64,000 nucleotides of DNA from Lacticaseibacillus hegangensis (lineage in GTDB: Bacteria > Bacillota > Bacilli > Lactobacillales > Lactobacillaceae), in assembly GCF_003946465.1 (NCBI RefSeq), contig NZ_RHOL01000005.1:1-64000 (forward strand), given 5' to 3'. The notes beneath the pieces are model-generated. The model was given only the letters and a program-made list of their open reading frames with translations, was not told the DNA's origin and made no database searches. Positions 53,970 through 63,978 of this stretch are shown here, piece by piece. The stretch's first letter is position 1. Every line of letters starts with the position of its first letter. The position numbers and the translations under genes are program-made.

Positions 53970-54914
53970 ATGGAACTCTTATTTCTAGGCACCGGGGCCG
54001 GCTCGCCCTCGAAAACGCGTAATGTGTCGAGCACCGCGCTGAAGCTGCTCGATGAGCGCAACGAGGTGTGGCTGTTTGACTGCGGGGAAGGCACCCAGCA
54101 CCAGATCCTGCAAACCAGCATTCGCCCGCGCAAGGTGGCCAAGATTTTTATCACGCACCTGCACGGCGACCACATATACGGGCTGCCGGGCTTTTTGACC
54201 AGCCGCGCCAACCAGGGCGGCGAGACCCCCCTGACCATTTACGGGCCGGAGGGCATCGACCGGTTCGTCAAAACCAGCTTGGCCGTGACCGGCACTCACC
54301 TGCCGTACCAGCTGAACTTCGTGCTGCTGAAGACGCCGGGGGTGATCCTCGATGACGAGACGTTCAAGGTGACCTTTGCCCCGCTGAACCACCGCATCGC
54401 GTGCTTCGGTTTTCGCGTCGAGGAAAAGCCCCACGAAGGTGAGCTGATGATCGACAAGGTGCAGGCGGCCGGCATTCCGGCCGGGCCGGTGTACGCTAAG
54501 CTCAAGGCTGGTGAAACGGTGACGCTGCCGGATGGGCGCACCTTTGACGGCCACGACTTTATCGGCGAAGCCCAGCCCGGCCGTACGGTCGCGATTTTTG
54601 GCGACACGCGCCAGGCAGACAGCGAGCTTGACCTGGCCAAGGACGCCGACGCGATTGTGCACGAGGCGACGTTCGGTCCAGATGAGGCCAAGTTGGCCCA
54701 CCAGTATTACCACTCCACTAACCTGCAGGCGGCCAAGCTTGCCGTGGCGGCCCACGCCAAGCGCTTGTACCTGACGCATATCTCGGCGCGCTACATGGGC
54801 AAGGGGGCGGCGCTGCTGCAGAAAAGCGCGCAGCACATCTTCCCGCAAACGCAGGTGGTCCGCGATTTTGACGACGTGGTGATTCCATTCACCAAAGGAG
54901 GCAATCATGAGTAG
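53970..54914 (+). CDS. rnz: Ribonuclease Z
   Basis: RNase Z removes the 3' trailer of tRNA precursors lacking an encoded CCA. The 314-residue metallo-beta-lactamase has [17 protein letters not shown], the zinc motif THLHGDH (H63, H65, D67, H68), [10 protein letters not shown] and a C-terminal LTHISARY. Length is normal. The stop overlaps the next ATG by eight bases, so the SDR is co-translated. Confidence 0.96.
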   Translation: MELLFLGTGAGSPSKTRNVSSTALKLLDERNEVWLFDCGEGTQHQILQTSIRPRKVAKIFITHLHGDHIYGLPGFLTSRANQGGETPLTIYGPEGIDRFVKTSLAVTGTHLPYQLNFVLLKTPGVILDDETFKVTFAPLNHRIACFGFRVEEKPHEGELMIDKVQAAGIPAGPVYAKLKAGETVTLPDGRTFDGHDFIGEAQPGRTVAIFGDTRQADSELDLAKDADAIVHEATFGPDEAKLAHQYYHSTNLQAAKLAVAAHAKRLYLTHISARYMGKGAALLQKSAQHIFPQTQVVRDFDDVVIPFTKGGNHE

Positions 54915-55695
54915 ACTTGATGGCGAAACGGTCGTCGTGACCGGCGGCTCCAGCGGCTTAGGCCGCGCAGTCGGGCTGGAAGCGGCCAAGCAAGGCGCGA
55001 CCGTCGTGTTCCTGGCGCGGCGCAAGGACCGCCTGATCGAGGCGCAGGCTGAGGCAACGGCCTTATCCGGCCAGCCGGCGTACGCGTTTGTGTGCGACGT
55101 TGCCGACCCGGTGGCGATCGAGGCGGTCGTGGCGCGCATCAGCCGCGACGTCGGCCCGGTCGACGTGTTGGTCAACGCGGCCGGGTTTGGCAATTTCGAA
55201 AATGTGGTCGACACCCCGATGGCGCTGGTCGAGAAAATGTTTCGGACCAATGTGCTCGGGCTGATGTACATGACCCAGCTGATCGGGCGCCAAATGATCG
55301 ACGCACGCCGCGGCCACATCATCAACATCGCCTCGATGGCCGGTAAAATGGCCACGCCGAAATCCGCGGTGTACTCCGCGACCAAGTACGCGGTGGTGGG
55401 CTTTTCCAACGGGCTGCGGCTGGAGCTGCGCCCGTTCGGCGTCCGAGTGACCACGGTGAACCCGGGGCCTATCAACACGGACTTCTTCACCGTCGCCCAC
55501 GCCAATGATTACCTCGCCCGGGTCAACTTTATCGTGCTGGACCCGGAAAAGCTGGCGGCGCGCATCGTGCGCAGCTTCCACCGGCCTGTGCGCGAAATCA
55601 ACGCCCCGGGGATCATGACCGCGGCGGCCAAGTTCTACGATTTGTTCCCGCATGTCGGCGATTTTTTGGCCGGCGGACTGTTCAATCAAAAGTAG
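54907..55695 (+). CDS. Short-chain dehydrogenase/reductase
   Basis: The 262-residue protein has the SDR cofactor motif [17 protein letters not shown], the NAG-type [12 protein letters not shown], and the catalytic Ser...Tyr-x3-Lys in [34 protein letters not shown] follows as usual. The ending ([11 protein letters not shown]) resembles the YqjQ-type SDRs that follow rnz in many Bacillota. Its substrate is unknown. AAAGGAGG inside the end of rnz is its ribosome binding site. Confidence 0.92.
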   Translation: MSRLDGETVVVTGGSSGLGRAVGLEAAKQGATVVFLARRKDRLIEAQAEATALSGQPAYAFVCDVADPVAIEAVVARISRDVGPVDVLVNAAGFGNFENVVDTPMALVEKMFRTNVLGLMYMTQLIGRQMIDARRGHIINIASMAGKMATPKSAVYSATKYAVVGFSNGLRLELRPFGVRVTTVNPGPINTDFFTVAHANDYLARVNFIVLDPEKLAARIVRSFHRPVREINAPGIMTAAAKFYDLFPHVGDFLAGGLFNQK

Positions 55696-55707
55696 TGGAG
55701 GCGCCTC

Positions 55708-56070
55708 ATGAAAAATCAACAACGTTTGATCGTCGGTCTAGTGCTGACGCTGGTTTTAATCGTGTTTGCCCTGCTGAACGGGCAGGGCGTGGCCGTCAAT
55801 TTCTTTGGCGCCCAGTTCACCTGGCCGCTGATCGTGGTGATCGTCGTTTCGGTGCTGATCGGCGCGTTGATTACCGCGCTGGTTTCAACGGCCAGCATGA
55901 GCCAGAATAAAAAAGCCCTGAAGGCGGCCCAAAAAGCGGCCGAAGACGCACAGGCGGACGCGGCCAAGAATCTCAAGGACGAAACGGCGAAGCTTGAAAG
56001 CCAAATCGCGGACCTGCAAAAGCAGCTGGCGGCGGCCCAAGCGCAAACCAAGGATGATGTGCAAGAATAA
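55708..56070 (+). CDS. LapA-family membrane protein with coiled-coil tail
   Basis: The 120-residue protein has two transmembrane segments (LIVGLVLTLVLIVFALLNG and LIVVIVVSVLIGALITALV) around VNFFGAQFTWP, the LapA/DUF1049 pattern. A cytoplasmic coiled coil of Ala, Lys, Gln and Glu (about 65-115) follows. In Gram-negatives LapA partners help assemble lipopolysaccharide; in Bacillota the role is unknown. GGAGGCG lies before the ATG, 12 bases behind the SDR stop, so it closes the rnz operon. Confidence 0.87.
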   Translation: MKNQQRLIVGLVLTLVLIVFALLNGQGVAVNFFGAQFTWPLIVVIVVSVLIGALITALVSTASMSQNKKALKAAQKAAEDAQADAAKNLKDETAKLESQIADLQKQLAAAQAQTKDDVQE

Positions 56071-56120
56071 AAAAACTGAGGTCCCGCGACGTGATTTTCT
56101 TCGCGAGGCCTCAGTTTTTA
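56071..56120. terminator. Bidirectional terminator between lapA-like gene and glpK
   Basis: CTGAGGTCCCGCG pairs with CGCGAGGCCTCAG (one mismatch), with A- and T-runs on the two sides. The genes converge here. Confidence 0.82.
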
Positions 56121-57623
56121 GTTTTGCGCAGGTTTGAACGCCATGGTCGCTTGCACTGCCTGGCGCCAGCCGGCGTAAAGCTGGTCGGCGCGGGCCGGTG
56201 CCATTTGGGGCGCAAACCGCGTCCCGATTTTGGCGATGTGTTGCAGCGCGGCCGTATCTGGCCAAAAGCCCACGGCCAGACCGGCGAGAAAAGCCGCGCC
56301 CAGCGCCGTTGTTTCCAGGTTGGCCGCGCGTTCGATCGGCGTCTGCAGCAGGTCCGCCTGAAACTGCATCAGGTAGTCGTTGTTGGCGGCGCCGCCGTCG
56401 ACCCGCAACGTTTTGAGCGTGATGCCGGTGTCCTGGGCCATCGTTTCCACGACGTCGCGGGTCTGGTAGGCCAGCGACTGCAGGGTCGCCTTGATGAAGT
56501 CGTTGGCGGTGGTGCCGCGGGTCAGCCCGAACACCGCGCCGCGGGCATCCGGATCCCAGTAGGGTGCGCCCAGCCCCGTGAAGGCTGGCACGACGTAGAC
56601 TTCGCTTTGGCTGGTCGAGGCGCGGGCGGCGGCTTCGGACTCCGGCGCCGTGTGCACTAGGCCCATCGCGTCGCGCAGCCACTGGATCGCACTGCCGGCG
56701 ACAAACACCGACCCTTCCAGTGCGTAGGTGACCTCACCGTTCAGGCCGTAGCCGATGGTGGTCAGGAGGTTGTGGGCGGACATTTTCGGGGCCTTGCCGG
56801 TGTTCATGACAATGAAAGAGCCGGTGCCGTAAGTGTTTTTGACCATGCCGGGACTTAGCGCGAGCTGGCCGAACAGGGCCGCCTGCTGGTCGCCGGCCAT
56901 GCCCGCGATCGGCACCCGGCTGCCGTAAAAATGAAACGGCGCGGTTTCCCCGTAAACCTCTGAATTGCTGCGGACCTCGGGCAAGAGCGCCTTGGGGATG
57001 TTCAACAGTTGCAAAATCTCATCGTCCCACTGCAGCGTGTGAATGTTGAACAGCATGGTGCGGCTGGCGTTGGTGTAGTCGGTGACGTGGATCGCGCCGC
57101 CGGAGAGCTTCCAGGCCAGCCACGTGTCGATCGTGCCAAACAGCAGCTCGCCGCGCTCGGCGCGCGCCTGGGCGCCGGGCACTTCGTCCAGCAGCCAGCG
57201 GACCTTGGTCGCCGAAAAGTACGGGTCGATCAGCAGGCCGGTTTTCTCGTGAATCAGGTCATTGTAGCCGCCTTGCCGCAACTGTTCGGCCAGCGGGGTG
57301 GTTTGGCGCGACTGCCAAACGACGGCGTTGTGGATCGGCAGGCCGGTTTGCTTGTCCCAGATCACGGTCGTTTCGCGCTGGTTAGTGATGCCGATGCCGG
57401 CGATCTGCCGCGGCTGGATCCCGCTTTGCGAAAAGGCGTCGGCGATGGTGGTGAGCACCGCGTTCCAAATTTCGTTGGCGTTGTGCTCGACCCAGCCGGG
57501 CTTGGGAAAGTACTGCGGGAACTCCTGCTGAGCGTCGGCGATGATCTGGCCCTCGTGATCGATGATGAGCGCGCGGGTCGAGGTCGTGCCCTCGTCCAGC
57601 GCCATGATGTACTGTTTGTCCAT
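56118..57623 (-). CDS. glpK: Glycerol kinase
   Basis: GlpK phosphorylates glycerol to sn-glycerol-3-phosphate. The 501 residues have the FGGY-family start [16 protein letters not shown], the glycerol-binding [28 protein letters not shown], the ATP region [15 protein letters not shown] and [20 protein letters not shown]. Length is normal. GAGCAAC-type spacing follows AAGGAG before the ATG. A cre-like site lies in the promoter region, as expected for a carbon source gene under CcpA. No glpD or glpF is adjacent. Confidence 0.96.
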   Translation of the reverse strand: MDKQYIMALDEGTTSTRALIIDHEGQIIADAQQEFPQYFPKPGWVEHNANEIWNAVLTTIADAFSQSGIQPRQIAGIGITNQRETTVIWDKQTGLPIHNAVVWQSRQTTPLAEQLRQGGYNDLIHEKTGLLIDPYFSATKVRWLLDEVPGAQARAERGELLFGTIDTWLAWKLSGGAIHVTDYTNASRTMLFNIHTLQWDDEILQLLNIPKALLPEVRSNSEVYGETAPFHFYGSRVPIAGMAGDQQAALFGQLALSPGMVKNTYGTGSFIVMNTGKAPKMSAHNLLTTIGYGLNGEVTYALEGSVFVAGSAIQWLRDAMGLVHTAPESEAAARASTSQSEVYVVPAFTGLGAPYWDPDARGAVFGLTRGTTANDFIKATLQSLAYQTRDVVETMAQDTGITLKTLRVDGGAANNDYLMQFQADLLQTPIERAANLETTALGAAFLAGLAVGFWPDTAALQHIAKIGTRFAPQMAPARADQLYAGWRQAVQATMAFKPAQN

Positions 57624-57658
57624 GTCTGCGTTGCTCCTTGTCAGTCTGATAGAATAAG

Positions 57659-57672
57659 TGTAAGCGCTTAGC
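57659..57672 (-). promoter_or_regulatory. cre-like CcpA site before glpK
   Basis: TGTAAGCGCTTAGC has the central AAGCGCTT palindrome of catabolite-responsive elements; only the last positions depart from consensus. It lies 36-49 bases before the glpK start, within the probable promoter. Confidence 0.6.
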
Positions 57673-57738
57673 CAACGATTGAAAAGGCCGGCCTCCGCCC
57701 TAAGCCCGATTTTGCCATGGAAAACGTTTTATTTTCGA

Positions 57739-57755
57739 TTTGACCTGTTTTGACC
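57739..57755 (+). promoter_or_regulatory. CtsR operator overlapping the clpB promoter
   Basis: TTTGACC-TGT-TTTGACC is the exact reverse complement form of the CtsR direct heptad repeat GGTCAAA-N3-GGTCAAA. The second heptad supplies the -35 TTGACC (57,750-57,755), and TATAAG lies 18 bases further on. CtsR is the class III heat-shock repressor of clp genes. Confidence 0.88.
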
Positions 57756-57836
57756 AAACCCAATTTGTTAGACTATAAGGGTAGTGAACATCACGAGCAC
57801 GTCGGCTCATCAATGCCGTCGAAGGAGGGGATTTTT

Positions 57837-60449
57837 ATGAATCCTGATAGTTTTACGCAAGCAGTCACGGAAGCCGTTGCCGCCGCGCAGCAAATCGCGC
57901 AGGTGCGGCACCATCAAGAAATCGATATTCCAGAAGTGATTAAAAGCATGGTCCAAAAGGGCGACCTCGGCGCTCAGCTGTATCAAGACGCCGGCATCGA
58001 CCTAAATGGCCTGAACGCCACCATCGATCAGGCCATCGACCAAGAGCCGGTGGTCGAAGGGGCCAGCAGTTACGGCCAGAACATGAGCCAGAACCTGTAT
58101 CAGCTGTTCCAGGATGCCGACAAGGTCAAAACGAGCCTGGGCGACGAGTACATCGCGACCGAAGACGTGCTGCTGGCGCTGTTTGACCAGCCGTATAATG
58201 CCATCACCAAGTACCTGACCGATAACGGCCTGACGGAAAAAAAGTTCCGCAAGGTCGTCGACAAGGCCCGCGGCGGTCAGAAAGTCACCTCAAAGACGGC
58301 CGAAAACACCTACAAGGCCCTGGAAAAGTACGGCACCGACCTGGTCAAAGAGGCCCGCTCCGGCAAAATGGATCCGATCATCGGCCGCGACGAGGAAATT
58401 CGCAACGTGATCCGCATCTTGTCGCGCAAAACCAAGAACAACCCAGTCCTGATTGGCGAACCCGGCGTCGGCAAAACGGCAATCGTTGAAGGCCTGGCGC
58501 AGCGCATCGTGCGCAACGACGTGCCGGATAACCTGAAGAACAAGACCATTATCTCGCTGGACATGGGCAGTCTGCTGGCCGGGGCCAAGTACCGCGGCGA
58601 CTTTGAGGAACGCCTGAAGTCGGTTCTGAACGAGGTCAAGAAAAGCGAAGGCCAGATTCTACTGTTCATCGACGAGATTCACACCATCGTCGGCGCCGGC
58701 AAGACGGAAGGTTCAATGGATGCGGGCAACTTGCTCAAGCCGATGCTGGCGCGCGGCGAGCTGCACCTGATCGGCGCGACCACCCTGGACGAGTACCGCG
58801 AGAACATTGAAAAGGACAAGGCCCTGGAGCGCCGGTTCCAGCGGGTGCTGATCCAAGAGCCGTCAGTCGAGGACACCATTTCGATTCTGCGCGGGCTGAA
58901 GGAGCGCTTCGAGATTTTCCACGGCGTGCGCATTCACGATTCGGCGCTGGTGGCCGCCGCGACGCTGTCGAATCGCTACATCACCGACCGCTACCTGCCT
59001 GACAAGGCCATCGACCTGATTGATGAGGCCAGTGCGGAGATCAACGTCGAAATGAATTCGCGGCCGACCGCGCTGGACATGGCCGAGCGCAAGCAGATGC
59101 AGCTGGAAATCGAGGAACAGGCCCTGAAGAAGGAAACCGACCCCGCCAGCGAAAAGCGCCTGAAGCAGGCCGAACAGGAACTGGCGAACACCAAGGAGCA
59201 AACCGCCAAACTCAAGGCGCAGTGGGATGCCGAAAAGAAAGACATCAACCAGCTCAACGAGAAGAAGGAAGCCATCGATAAGGCCAAGCACGAGCTGGAA
59301 GACGCGCAAAGCCGCTACGACTTGGAAACCGCCGCCCGCTTGCAGCACGGCACCATTCCGCAACTTGAAAAAGAGCTCAAAGAGCTCGAGGCCACCGACC
59401 GGCCGGACGCCTGGCTGGTCCAGGAATCCGTCACCGAAAATGAAATCGCCGCGGTGATCTCGCGGCAAACCGGCATTCCGGTGGCCAAGCTGGTCGAAGG
59501 CGACCGGCAGAAGCTGCTGCACCTGCCTGAGCACTTGCACCAGCGGGTGATCGGCCAAGACGAGGCCGTCGACGCGGTATCTGACGCGGTGCTGCGGTCG
59601 CGGGCCGGTCTGCAGGATCCGTCGCGGCCGCTGGGCAGCTTTCTGTTCCTCGGGCCTACCGGGGTCGGGAAGACCGAGCTGGCCAAGTCGCTGGCGGACA
59701 ACCTGTTTGATTCCGAAAAGCACATGGTCCGCATCGACATGTCCGAGTACATGGATAAAATTTCCGTGTCCCGGCTGGTCGGGGCGGCCCCAGGCTATGT
59801 CGGCTACGAGGAAGGCGGCCAGCTGACCGAGGCCGTGCGGCGCAATCCGTACACCATCGTGCTGCTGGACGAGATTGAAAAGGCGCACCCGGATGTGTTC
59901 AACATTTTGCTGCAGGTGCTCGATGACGGGCGCCTGACCGACAGCCAGGGCCGCACCGTCGACTTCAAGAACACCATCATCATCATGACCTCCAACCTGG
60001 GCTCCGAAGCGCTGCTGGACGGCGTGGAAGACGACGGCAAAATCACCCAGAATGCCAAGGACCAGGTCATGGCGCAGGTACGCAGTCACTTCAAGCCGGA
60101 GTTCCTGAACCGGATCGATGACATCATCATGTTCAACCCGCTGCGGCTGGAAGACGTGGAAAAGATCGCGGTCAAAGATTTGAAGCAGCTGGGTGGCCGC
60201 TTGGCGGACCAGAACATCACGCTCGACGTGACGCCGGCGGCCGAAGAGTGGCTGGCCAACAAGGGCTACGAGCCGGCTTACGGCGCCCGGCCGCTGCAGC
60301 GATTGATCACCACGGCGGTCGAAACACCGCTGGCCAAGCAGCTGATCGGCGGCCAGATTCTGCCGGATTCCACGGTGACGATCGGCGTGAAGGATGGCGC
60401 TTTAGACTTTGCCAGCGAGGAAAATGCGCCAACGCCGGCGGAAGCATAA
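57837..60449 (+). CDS. clpB: ATP-dependent chaperone ClpB
   Basis: ClpB resolves protein aggregates with DnaK. The start at 57,837 behind AAGGAGGGG gives 870 residues; the frame is open further upstream but crosses the promoter. Features are an N-terminal repeat domain, NBD1 with Walker A GEPGVGKT near 207-214 and ILLFIDEIH, a full coiled-coil M domain (about 410-520), which separates ClpB from ClpC/ClpE, and NBD2 with Walker A GPTGVGKT near 606-613 and [13 protein letters not shown] CtsR box controls the promoter, so heat and protein stress should induce it. Confidence 0.97.
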   Translation: MNPDSFTQAVTEAVAAAQQIAQVRHHQEIDIPEVIKSMVQKGDLGAQLYQDAGIDLNGLNATIDQAIDQEPVVEGASSYGQNMSQNLYQLFQDADKVKTSLGDEYIATEDVLLALFDQPYNAITKYLTDNGLTEKKFRKVVDKARGGQKVTSKTAENTYKALEKYGTDLVKEARSGKMDPIIGRDEEIRNVIRILSRKTKNNPVLIGEPGVGKTAIVEGLAQRIVRNDVPDNLKNKTIISLDMGSLLAGAKYRGDFEERLKSVLNEVKKSEGQILLFIDEIHTIVGAGKTEGSMDAGNLLKPMLARGELHLIGATTLDEYRENIEKDKALERRFQRVLIQEPSVEDTISILRGLKERFEIFHGVRIHDSALVAAATLSNRYITDRYLPDKAIDLIDEASAEINVEMNSRPTALDMAERKQMQLEIEEQALKKETDPASEKRLKQAEQELANTKEQTAKLKAQWDAEKKDINQLNEKKEAIDKAKHELEDAQSRYDLETAARLQHGTIPQLEKELKELEATDRPDAWLVQESVTENEIAAVISRQTGIPVAKLVEGDRQKLLHLPEHLHQRVIGQDEAVDAVSDAVLRSRAGLQDPSRPLGSFLFLGPTGVGKTELAKSLADNLFDSEKHMVRIDMSEYMDKISVSRLVGAAPGYVGYEEGGQLTEAVRRNPYTIVLLDEIEKAHPDVFNILLQVLDDGRLTDSQGRTVDFKNTIIIMTSNLGSEALLDGVEDDGKITQNAKDQVMAQVRSHFKPEFLNRIDDIIMFNPLRLEDVEKIAVKDLKQLGGRLADQNITLDVTPAAEEWLANKGYEPAYGARPLQRLITTAVETPLAKQLIGGQILPDSTVTIGVKDGALDFASEENAPTPAEA

Positions 60450-60539
60450 ATTTTACCTGTAAAGGTCTTGCCTTGACGCGCATATTTTAGTATGATTAGT
60501 CATGCTGTGATAGCAACAGGCTATCAATGCCGCTTGGCC

Positions 60540-60567
60540 TTGCAATTTTGGCCCGGTCCGGTATAGT
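60540..60567 (+). promoter_or_regulatory. Probable rpmF promoter
   Basis: TTGCAA (60,540-60,545) and TATAGT (60,562-60,567) are 16 bases apart, 37 bases before the start codon. Confidence 0.55.
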
Positions 60568-60603
60568 AGTAAAGAAATCTAAAACAAAAGGGGTTTTCCG
60601 CTC

Positions 60604-60792
60604 ATGGCAGTTCCAGCACGCAGGACTTCAAAAACCAAAAAGCGTATGCGCCGCGGTCACATTAAGTTGAATGTGCCGAACTTGCAGTTCGACGCAGCGA
60701 CCGGCGAATACCGTGTCTCTCATCACGTTTCACCTAAGGGCTTCTACAAGGGCGCTCAGGTGCTCAAAAAGGATACCGACGCTAAGGCGTAA
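60604..60792 (+). CDS. rpmF: 50S ribosomal protein L32
   Basis: The 62-residue protein begins [19 protein letters not shown], the standard L32 start, followed by LNVPNLQFD and a C-terminal [12 protein letters not shown]. The four cysteines that bind zinc in many L32 proteins are all replaced, so this is the zinc-free type. GGGG lies before the ATG. In many Bacillota rpmF follows a DUF177 gene; here it has its own promoter and terminator. Confidence 0.95.
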   Translation: MAVPARRTSKTKKRMRRGHIKLNVPNLQFDAATGEYRVSHHVSPKGFYKGAQVLKKDTDAKA

Positions 60793-60801
60793 TGGGCCTT
60801 T

Positions 60802-60833
60802 GCCGCAGACCAAATTGGTTTGCGGCTTTTTTT
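60802..60833 (+). terminator. Terminator after rpmF
   Basis: GCCGCA pairs with TGCGGC, with further ACCAAATTGGT pairing inside, followed by seven T. Confidence 0.85.
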
Positions 60834-60903
60834 ATGCTTGCCATCTAGTCTTAAAGACTAGCTCTCGTGTTATACTGGAAGCAGGAAATGAAGGAGGATC
60901 ATC

Positions 60904-61455
60904 ATGGCTGAAGATGAAGAGTATTTTGCGTACCTGAAGTCACTGCAGCAGGTGCAGCTGCCGCGCTGGGCCGACCTGCCGCAGTTCGACTTGTACATGG
61001 ACCAGGTGGTGCAGTATGTCAATGAGCTGCTTGCACCGCTGGATCTGGGTGAGCTGACCGCGACCATGGTCAACAATTACGTCAAAAAAGGCGTGATCAC
61101 CCCGCCGACCAAGAAGAAGTACAGCCGCGGCCAAGTCGCGAACATTTTGATCATCGCGATTTTAAAGTCCGTTTTTTCGCTGGACGAGATCGCCGCTGGC
61201 ATCGACTACCAGCTGCAGGGCCGCGAAAAACAGCAGGCGTTTGACGCGTTCATCATGAACTTTGCCGGCGCCTTGCAGCAGGCCAATACCAACTTTGCCG
61301 GCGGCGTGCTGATCAACAAGGTGACCAAGGAAGATACCATCAAGGTGCAAAGCGCGATGGTGTCGCTGGCCATCAACGCGGTGCTGCAGAAGATGCTCGT
61401 TTCCGCCATGGTGACCATGGTGATGCCCAAACCCACCGGCAAGAAGGAGAAATAA
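60904..61455 (+). CDS. DUF1836 protein (predicted DNA-binding)
   Basis: The 183-residue protein has the DUF1836 region: YMDQVVQYVNELLAPL, TATMVNNYVKKGVITPPTKKKYSRGQVANILIIAILK and SLDEIAAGI, which forms a MerR-like winged helix. The C-terminal third is hydrophobic and helical and may be a dimerisation or membrane-contact region. The function in lactobacilli is not known. GAAGGAGG stands before the ATG; the nucleotidase gene starts two bases behind its stop, so they are co-transcribed. Confidence 0.85.
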   Translation: MAEDEEYFAYLKSLQQVQLPRWADLPQFDLYMDQVVQYVNELLAPLDLGELTATMVNNYVKKGVITPPTKKKYSRGQVANILIIAILKSVFSLDEIAAGIDYQLQGREKQQAFDAFIMNFAGALQQANTNFAGGVLINKVTKEDTIKVQSAMVSLAINAVLQKMLVSAMVTMVMPKPTGKKEK

Positions 61456-61457
61456 CC

Positions 61458-63008
61458 GTGAAGCTAACGATTCTGTCGACCAGTGACACTCACGGGTACA
61501 TTGTCCCCACCAACTACGTGCGGCGCGACCAGGATCTGCCCTTTTCGCTGAGCAAGGCGAAAACCGTGATCGACCAGCTGCGCCACGCCGCGCCAGGGCC
61601 GGTGCTGACGATTGAAAACGGCGACTACCTGCAGGGGTCGCCGCTTTCGTATTACGCCGCCAGCATCAAGCAGGATCCGGCGCTGGAAACCGCAGCCTAC
61701 AACCAGGTGGGCTATGACCTTGGTATCGTGGGCAACCACGAGTTCAATTACGGGCGTGAGTACCTGAGCCGCGCCATCGCCACCTTGAACTATCCGGTGC
61801 TGTGCGCCAACATATTGGATCACGGCCAGTCGGCGTTCGGTCAGCCCTACCGGATTTTTGAAAAAGGCGGGGTGAAGGTCGCCGTGCTGGGTCTGACCAC
61901 CAGCTACATTCCGCACTGGGAAGGGCAGGCACACATTCACGACCTGACCTTCGCCAGTCCCGTTGACGTGGCGCGCCAGTGGCTGCCGCGGCTGCACGAG
62001 CTGGCGGATGTGGTCGTGATCGCCTACCACGGCGGGTTTGAGCGCGACCTGGAAACCGGGGAACCGACTGAGGCGCTGACCGGCGAAAATGTCGGCTATC
62101 AGCTGAGTCAGTTGAACGGCGTGGACGCCTTGGTCACCGGCCATCAGCACCGCGAACTGGCCGGGCTGGTCAACGGCGTGCCGACCACGCAGCCCGGCTA
62201 CCGCGGCGCCGACGTCGGGGTGATCACCCTGGAGCTGAGCCAGACGGCCAGCGGCTGGCAGGTCGCAGGGGCGGCCGCTAAGCTGGTCCCAACCGGGGCG
62301 GCGCCGGCCGATGCTGACGTGCTGGCGGCCGTTGCCCAGACGCAAAATGACACCGAGGAATGGCTGGATTCGCCGCTGGGCCGCGTGGAAGGCGACATGA
62401 CCATCCGCGATCCGCAGGCGGCGCGGCTGGTGGAAACGCCGTACATCGAGTTCATCAATCAGGTGCAAATGGCCGCGACCGGCACCGACATCGCCGGCAC
62501 CGCCTTGTTCAACAATGAAGGCACCGGCTTTGGCGCGACCATCACCATGCGCGATGTGGTCACCAACTACATTTATCCCAACACGCTGGCGGTGCTGCGC
62601 TTGTCTGGCGCCGATATCAAGGCCGCGCTTGAGCAGTGCGCCGAGTTCTTCACGCTGCAAAATGGCAAGCTAGTCGTCACCGAGCGCTTCGCCAATCCCA
62701 AGCCGCAGTATTACAACTACGACATGTATCAGGGCCTCGACTACACGTTGGACATCACCCGGCCGGTGGGCGAGCGGGTGTCGCAGCTGACTTACCACGG
62801 CGTGCCGGTTGCGGCCGACCAGTTCTACGAGGTGACCACCAATTCTTACCGTGCAGCAGGCGGCGGCAATTTTGCGATGTTCGACGCCAGCAAGATCGTG
62901 CGCGAGAACCAGAAGGACATGACCGAGCTGATCGCCGATTACCTGCAGGCGCATCCCGTCATCACTGCCAGTGCCGACCACAACTTTACGGTTTTGCCGA
63001 AAATGTGA
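61458..63008 (+). CDS. Calcineurin-type bifunctional metallophosphatase / 5'-nucleotidase, without signal peptide
   Basis: The 516-residue protein has the UshA/CpdB-like metallophosphatase domain: STSDTHGYI, NGDYLQGSP, GNHEFNYG, IAYHGGFE and TGHQHRE supply the metal ligands. A C-terminal nucleotide-specificity domain carries NNEGTGFGATITMRDV and TNSYRAAGGGNFAMF. Unlike the periplasmic enzymes it has neither signal peptide nor wall anchor, so it should act in the cytoplasm on nucleotides or cyclic 2',3' nucleotides. The GTG start lies two bases behind the DUF1836 stop. AAAATGTGAC/GTCACATTTT at 63,001-63,025 overlaps its stop codon as a terminator-like hairpin. Confidence 0.9.
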   Translation: MKLTILSTSDTHGYIVPTNYVRRDQDLPFSLSKAKTVIDQLRHAAPGPVLTIENGDYLQGSPLSYYAASIKQDPALETAAYNQVGYDLGIVGNHEFNYGREYLSRAIATLNYPVLCANILDHGQSAFGQPYRIFEKGGVKVAVLGLTTSYIPHWEGQAHIHDLTFASPVDVARQWLPRLHELADVVVIAYHGGFERDLETGEPTEALTGENVGYQLSQLNGVDALVTGHQHRELAGLVNGVPTTQPGYRGADVGVITLELSQTASGWQVAGAAAKLVPTGAAPADADVLAAVAQTQNDTEEWLDSPLGRVEGDMTIRDPQAARLVETPYIEFINQVQMAATGTDIAGTALFNNEGTGFGATITMRDVVTNYIYPNTLAVLRLSGADIKAALEQCAEFFTLQNGKLVVTERFANPKPQYYNYDMYQGLDYTLDITRPVGERVSQLTYHGVPVAADQFYEVTTNSYRAAGGGNFAMFDASKIVRENQKDMTELIADYLQAHPVITASADHNFTVLPKM

Positions 63009-63091
63009 CACCTAGTCACATTTTCGTTGCGTTTTTGACCGGAACGCGGTAATCTGGTGCACAGACTGAAACAAAGAAAGGTAATACATAC

Positions 63092-63943
63092 ATGAAAAAA
63101 TTAGGATCACTTTTCGTTGGCCTGGCCGCCGTGCTCACGCTCGCCGGTTGTGGCACGAAGCTGAGCACCAGCAAGACGACTTACAGTAATTCGGGGATGG
63201 TGGCGATCGTCAAGGGCGACGCCAGCGGCAAGTCTGTCAGCTATCAAGCGGACTCTGAATCCGGCAAGACCCCGGTGAACGACGGGAAATTCACCTTTAC
63301 CATCCCGATGACCACCAAGCAGCAGAAGGTGACCGTCAAGGCTGGCGACGAAACCGTTCACGCGACCGTGAAGGCGGCCAAGTCCCTGGGCGACTACACG
63401 ACGATCGCCAAGAAGTACAACCAGGCCATCATCGCGACCGCGCTGCCGGCTGACATTCAAAAACAGCTTCAGACGACGGCCACTCAGAAGCAGCCGACCG
63501 CGCAGGAAATTGCGGCGCTGCCAGTGGCACAGCAGCAGCAGATTGTGGCCCAGCAAAAGGCCCTACAGGCGGCAATCAAAACTGCCACGGCCAAAACCAA
63601 GGATCAGCAGCTGCCGACCAGCGTTTCGGGGCTGAAACAGGCCTTGAACGCGGCCGGTGGGAAACTGCGGGTCAACGTCCAAGACGGGCAGCTGATCTCC
63701 GCAACGCAGATCGCCCCAATCAAGGACATGAAGAACAAGTCCAAGCAGGCTCAGTTCGGCCAGATGTTCGGCCTGCTTGCCAACGCGGTGGGTGCCGACG
63801 CCAAGAAGGTCGGCAAGGACTTCCAGAAGGCCTTGAAGGATCAGGACGGTTCCAACACCACAATCAAGACCATCAAGAGCAACGGCGTCAAGTTTGACGT
63901 CGGCGCCTCGGCCGATGATCTGTTCATTTACGTGACCAAGTAA
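63092..63943 (+). CDS. Lipoprotein of unknown function
   Basis: The 283-residue protein begins MKKLGSLFVGLAAVLTLAGCG, a lipoprotein signal with Cys20. Residues about 25-95 resemble a small beta domain (GDASGKSVSYQADSESGKTP, FTFTIPMTTKQQKVTVKAG). A Gln/Ala-rich helical stretch (130-180) leads to an alpha/beta C-terminal part (NAAGGKLRVNVQDGQLISATQI...VGADAKKVGKDFQKAL). I do not recognise the family. AAAGG lies before the ATG. Confidence 0.78.
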   Translation: MKKLGSLFVGLAAVLTLAGCGTKLSTSKTTYSNSGMVAIVKGDASGKSVSYQADSESGKTPVNDGKFTFTIPMTTKQQKVTVKAGDETVHATVKAAKSLGDYTTIAKKYNQAIIATALPADIQKQLQTTATQKQPTAQEIAALPVAQQQQIVAQQKALQAAIKTATAKTKDQQLPTSVSGLKQALNAAGGKLRVNVQDGQLISATQIAPIKDMKNKSKQAQFGQMFGLLANAVGADAKKVGKDFQKALKDQDGSNTTIKTIKSNGVKFDVGASADDLFIYVTK

Positions 63944-63978
63944 GTTGCCTAGAGTGGCCTAGTAAAGGAGGCACGGCA

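Noticed and set aside
53985-55505. 506-residue minus-strand frame opposite rnz and the SDR gene
   Set aside because: It spans two well-supported genes on the other strand and resembles no protein.
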